Below, piece by piece: positions 22,509 to 23,492 of a stretch of 23,492 nucleotides of DNA. Below the pieces are notes generated by a model that saw nothing but the letters and a program-made list of their open reading frames with translations, was not told the DNA's origin and made no database searches. Within the stretch, counting starts at the first letter, position 1. Each line of letters opens with the position of its first letter. This DNA comes from Chitinophagaceae bacterium (GTDB lineage: Bacteria; Bacteroidota; Bacteroidia; Chitinophagales; Chitinophagaceae): NCBI GenBank assembly GCA_003455235.1, contig DMRT01000216.1, forward strand, positions 1-23,492, in the 5' to 3' direction. The position numbers were made by a program, and so were the translations under genes.

Positions 22509-23195
22509 ATGAAGATCCTTACTACGGGGATTGTACTCCTCCTTTTCTCTTTTTCCACACATGCGCAGATTTATTTACAGGGCGGGCTTAACCTGGCCAA
22601 CATCACCCGTACCAATGACGGGCAAACGGAAAAGAACAATATTCTTGCTTCGTTCAATGCCGGTATTATGGGGCGCTGGGGTTTATCAAAAGAGCTGGAC
22701 ATTGAAACCGGCTTGTTGTTCACCGGCAATGGCTCCAAAGCCGAAACCTATTTCAACGGCGGTAATGATTATGTAAAATCAACATTCAACCCGTATTACA
22801 TACAGGCGCCGCTGAATGCCGTGGTGAAAATTCCGGTTGATAAATCTTCTGGTGTTTTTTTTCATGCGGGACCCTATATCGCCATGGGTGTGGGCGGAAA
22901 ATCAAAACGGGAATCGAAGATCGGGCCACTCACTTCTTCTTCCACCGAAACCATTCAGTTCAGCAACGACGATCCGTTTACTTCCCAGCAGGATGATGCA
23001 GCCTACAACAAACTGAAACGTTTTGATTTTGGTTTAAACTTCGGCGGTGGTTTTGAATTTGAACACCTGATACTAAAAGTGAATTACGGGCTGGGGCTGG
23101 CTAAAATAAATTCCACTGAAGGAAATAATTCGCAGAACGATAAGAATAAATACCGAACCCTTAGTTTCTCGGTAGGCATTCCCCTGGGTAAATAA
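22509..23195 (+). CDS. PorT-like outer-membrane beta-barrel protein
   Basis: This 228-residue exported protein has a signal peptide (MKILTTGIVLLLFSFSTHA, cleavage before QIYLQGG) and a barrel of the Bacteroidota outer-membrane beta-barrel type (PorT/OMP_b-brl_2 style). Characteristic strands are IYLQGGLNLANI, FNAGIMGRWGLSKELDIETGLLF, YIQAPLNAVVKIP, VFFHAGPYIAMGVGG, FDFGLNFGGGFEFEHLILKVNYGLGLAKI and the terminal YRTLSFSVGIPLGK. Members are usually of unknown function; a specific role in type IX secretion should not be assumed. A terminator on each side suggests it is transcribed alone. I found no TAnnTTTG box ahead of it. Confidence 0.85.
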   Translation: MKILTTGIVLLLFSFSTHAQIYLQGGLNLANITRTNDGQTEKNNILASFNAGIMGRWGLSKELDIETGLLFTGNGSKAETYFNGGNDYVKSTFNPYYIQAPLNAVVKIPVDKSSGVFFHAGPYIAMGVGGKSKRESKIGPLTSSSTETIQFSNDDPFTSQQDDAAYNKLKRFDFGLNFGGGFEFEHLILKVNYGLGLAKINSTEGNNSQNDKNKYRTLSFSVGIPLGK

Positions 23196-23215
23196 TACTA
23201 CCCCTTATGAAAACG

Positions 23216-23250
23216 AAAAACCCTCCGTGTTATGGAGGGTTTTGTTTTTA
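23216..23250. terminator. Bidirectional terminator between the PorT-like gene and metF
   Basis: AAAAACCCTCC (23216-23226) pairs with GGAGGGTTTT (23234-23243) around GTGTTAT. The plus strand continues TTTTGTTTTT, and the minus strand reads GGGTTTTTCGTTTTC. With T-runs on both strands and convergent stops at 23195 and 23248, it can serve both genes. Confidence 0.85.
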
Positions 23251-23492
23251 AAGAAGTTGTTTTACCACGTTACCCACTATGTGCGGCCGGCCAAGGGTAT
23301 AATAATGCAGGATGGGCACGCCGGCTTTTTTCAGTTCCTGCGACTGGGCAAGCAGCCACTCGGTTCCCACCTGCTCAATGGCTTCGGGTGTTTTGCATTT
23401 CAATATCTCACTGCTTAATGCCACCGGCAGATCGATGTGAAATACTTTCGGCAGCGTGGTGAGCTGGTTAAGACTGTAAATAGGTTTCAGAC
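23248..23492 (-). CDS. metF: Methylenetetrahydrofolate reductase, C-terminal 80 residues (gene runs off the right edge)
   Basis: The minus strand is open from the window edge to a TAA at 23248-23250, giving 80 residues with no start in the window. The segment contains HIDLPVALSS, GTEWLLAQSQELKKAG and VPILHYYTLGRP, which match the last helices and final beta-strand of the MetF TIM barrel (the VPxxHxYT element near the C-terminus is typical). The enzyme makes 5-methyltetrahydrofolate for methionine synthesis. No catalytic N-terminal residues can be checked here. Confidence 0.85.
   Translation of the reverse strand, partial: LKPIYSLNQLTTLPKVFHIDLPVALSSEILKCKTPEAIEQVGTEWLLAQSQELKKAGVPILHYYTLGRPHIVGNVVKQLL

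Noticed and set aside
1..23492. Mobile element, phage, CRISPR or defence system
   Set aside because: No transposase, integrase, array, toxin-antitoxin pair or nuclease-defence cluster found. The EEP protein and the glycosylases are ordinary cellular enzymes, and gene composition looks even across the window.

Overview
The window reads as an ordinary chromosomal stretch of a Bacteroidota bacterium, most likely Chitinophagaceae (genus not resolvable by eye). The supporting signs are: almost no Shine-Dalgarno sequences; TAnnTTTG-type -7 promoter boxes in front of many genes; S46 dipeptidyl peptidase, bacterial GH3, PorT-type beta-barrel and DUF5106/thioredoxin proteins; and the paired-rhomboid arrangement. 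Genes are dense on both strands. I see no tRNA, rRNA, CRISPR array, insertion sequence, phage gene or integration site, and no gene-free gap reaches 300 bases.

Layout. (1) 1-2802, plus strand: an unbroken run of touching or overlapping genes. It holds the end of a YdeI/OmpD-associated family gene, an M23 lipoprotein, the nicotinamide riboside importer PnuC, 3-methyladenine glycosylase Tag, an easily missed 59-residue membrane protein, and a stand-alone NadR-type ribosylnicotinamide kinase. PnuC plus the kinase form an NAD salvage route. (2) 2792-4974, minus strand: a GT51 transglycosylase, an unknown exported protein and a LysE-family exporter. (3) 5136-9837: a small outer-membrane barrel facing a GH3-family enzyme, then, divergently, an S46 (DPP7-type) peptidase. 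The GH3 terminator hairpin lies inside the last codons of the barrel gene. (4) 9889-12123: an EXPERA (TMEM97/EBP-like) membrane protein, then OsmC, a CYTH-domain protein and free methionine-(R)-sulfoxide reductase, each of the last three with its own promoter box. (5) 12138-18865, minus strand: an AlkA-type glycosylase with a lysine-rich tail, an extragenic palindrome, CysS, a membrane-anchored endonuclease/exonuclease/phosphatase protein, a catalytically dead rhomboid, an intact rhomboid, and RlmD. (6) 18995-23195, plus strand: a DUF4369/DUF5106/thioredoxin protein with a parvulin-type prolyl isomerase (an envelope-folding pair), then a PorT-like barrel. (7) A bidirectional terminator and the C-terminal end of MetF running off the right edge.

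No clear new multi-gene system is visible. The points most worth following are the active/pseudo-rhomboid pair, and a set of genes whose -7 promoter box sits 4-5 nt before the start codon, which predicts leaderless transcripts. Family names come from recognising motifs by eye, not from any search.
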